Assembly (NCBI GenBank): GCA_003162995.1
Contig: PLUZ01000320.1
Coordinates: forward strand, 1 to 5,902
From: Methylocapsa sp.
GTDB lineage: Bacteria > Pseudomonadota > Alphaproteobacteria > Rhizobiales > Beijerinckiaceae
Direction: 5' to 3'
DNA: 5,902 nt
Both the position numbers and the translations under genes were made by a program. This document shows positions 5,702-5,902 of this stretch, piece by piece. The notes under the pieces are model-generated. The model was not told the DNA's origin. It ran no database searches and worked only from the letters and a program-made list of their open reading frames with translations. The number at the start of each line of letters is the position of its first letter. Position 1 is the stretch's first letter.

Positions 5702-5902
5702 GTCGTCCGTCACCACCAAAACCTCGCCCTTCAAAGATATTCCGTCTGGCGCATTCGCCAAGTGGCGGAACTTCAGTGAACAACGCGCGAGCTATGCCGG
5801 CAAGAAGGAATTGACGCAGGGGCCGACGCCTTTCGACCGGAAATTTGATCTTACCCCGGGTTCGCCTTCTGAGCCACACGAGTTTTTGGGCAAACTACGC
5901 TG
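5700..5902 (+). CDS. Possible hypothetical protein, N-terminal fragment running off the window
   Basis: An ATG at 5700 opens a frame of 67 codons that reaches the window edge without a stop. The start reads [17 protein letters not shown], and further on [20 protein letters not shown] is polar with no membrane segment. I do not recognise a family. By hand count about two thirds of its third codon positions are G or C, compatible with coding in this genome but not decisive. No ribosome-binding sequence is visible before the ATG. The ATG overlaps the first ATG of clpS on the opposite strand in the shared CATG (5699-5702), so the true start of one or both genes may differ. The same frame is also open upstream, antisense to clpS, back to a stop at 5463-5465, so openness alone is weak evidence. 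Confidence 0.35.
   Translation, partial: MSSVTTKTSPFKDIPSGAFAKWRNFSEQRASYAGKKELTQGPTPFDRKFDLTPGSPSEPHEFLGKLR

Noticed and set aside
5747..5760. Short hairpin TGGCG-CATT-CGCCA near the right edge
   Set aside because: A 5-bp stem is expected by chance in sequence of this GC content, and it has no T-run or clear position relative to a promoter.
1..5902. A new defence, mobile or multi-gene system in the window
   Set aside because: All secure genes belong to known chromosomal families. There are no transposase, integrase, toxin-antitoxin pair, nuclease effector or repeat array signs.

Overview
The window looks like ordinary chromosome from an alphaproteobacterium, most likely of the order Hyphomicrobiales (Rhizobiales). 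A member of the Beijerinckiaceae or a close relative is my best guess, but that is inference. The reasons are the GC-rich third codon positions, the clpS-clpA pair, the form of the ClpS core (ending in MEKK), and a COG3146-type acyltransferase whose conserved blocks I associate with alphaproteobacteria.

Layout, left to right. The window opens inside the last 60 codons of a CoA-ester lyase of the HpcH/HpaI (citrate lyase beta-like) family on the + strand. A 234-base spacer follows, with no clear gene but with an inverted repeat next to the following start codon. Next on + is a small gene for a helix-turn-helix plus coiled-coil protein of a kind I associate with alphaproteobacterial plasmids. 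Then come a COG3146-type GNAT acyltransferase gene and a histidine-triad (HIT) hydrolase gene, also on +. These converge on the clpS-clpA operon, which runs on the - strand. At the right edge a possible + strand gene leaves the window. Its ATG overlaps the first ATG of clpS in a shared CATG.

How the genes work together. ClpS and ClpA are a functional unit: ClpS delivers N-end-rule substrates to the ClpA unfoldase, which feeds the ClpP peptidase (not in this window). The two genes are 13 bases apart and probably translationally coupled. The HIT protein and the acyltransferase are stand-alone enzymes with no visible link to Clp. The helix-turn-helix gene is the one accessory-looking element.

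I see no tRNA, rRNA, CRISPR array, insertion sequence or defence system. Nothing here amounts to a clearly new multi-gene system. The points most worth a second look are the operator-like repeat of the plasmid-type regulator, the long N-terminal extension of ClpS with its overlapping divergent start, and the charged tail of ClpA.
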